5,576 bases of DNA from Bacillota bacterium (lineage in GTDB: Bacteria > Bacillota > Clostridia > Christensenellales > Aristaeellaceae): contig JAEZJP010000177.1 of NCBI GenBank assembly GCA_023415715.1, forward strand, positions 1-5,576, written 5' to 3'. Both the position numbers and the translations under genes were made by a program. Numbering within the stretch: the stretch's first letter is position 1; the number at the start of each line of letters is the position of its first letter. The notes under the pieces are model-generated. The model was not told where the DNA came from. It worked only from the letters and a program-made list of their open reading frames with translations, and did no database searches. Below are positions 5,533 to 5,576 of the stretch, in pieces.

Positions 5533-5576
5533 GTGAATCCATTTACGTTAAAACCAATGAATATCAATGACGGTTT
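5533..5576 (+). CDS. Start of an unidentified gene, cut off by the right edge
   Basis: Fourteen codons plus two bases are visible, reading MNPFTLKPMNINDG from GTG at 5533. AAGGAG lies 8 nt upstream, and the frame is open to the edge. It is divergent from the acetyltransferase, with 126 nt between the two starts. No signal peptide or hydrophobic stretch shows in this short piece. No convincing plus-strand promoter is seen: TTGCGG (5488-5493) and CAATAT (5511-5516) are 17 nt apart, but that -10 would put the transcript start inside the ribosome binding site. Too little is visible to name a family. Confidence 0.6.
   Translation, partial: MNPFTLKPMNINDG

Overview
The window looks like chromosomal DNA of a low- to mid-GC Firmicute of the class Clostridia. 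The reasons are near-consensus Gram-positive ribosome binding sites (GGGAGG or AGGAGG type) before every gene, a DNA polymerase I whose 3'-5' exonuclease domain has lost its catalytic acids, a short membrane-anchored SLT-type lytic transglycosylase, and the order polA, coaE, slt. This is inferred from protein character and gene order only; the genus cannot be fixed.

Layout, reading the minus strand in transcription order (right to left): a GNAT acetyltransferase (4879-5406), a lipoprotein of unknown function (4147-4776), DNA polymerase I (polA, 1473-4043), dephospho-CoA kinase (coaE, 664-1278) and a lytic transglycosylase that runs off the left edge (1-671). At the right edge a gene begins on the plus strand (GTG at 5533, good Shine-Dalgarno), divergent from the acetyltransferase. 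No gap without a gene exceeds 200 bases.

Transcription: extended -10 promoters can be proposed for the acetyltransferase and polA, and a weaker promoter for coaE. Two perfect hairpins lie directly behind the polA stop codon and separate it from coaE. coaE and the transglycosylase are tightly coupled: the latter most likely starts at a TTG that overlaps the end of coaE by 8 nt, with its ribosome binding site inside coaE.

Functionally this is a housekeeping neighbourhood: replication and repair (polA), the last step of coenzyme A synthesis (coaE) and peptidoglycan turnover (slt), plus a cell-surface lipoprotein and an N-acetyltransferase with no obvious shared pathway. I found no mobile element, CRISPR array, tRNA, rRNA or clear new defence system. 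The most interesting items are the twin-hairpin element after polA, the uncharacterised lipoprotein, the TTG-coupled transglycosylase start and the unidentified gene at the right edge.
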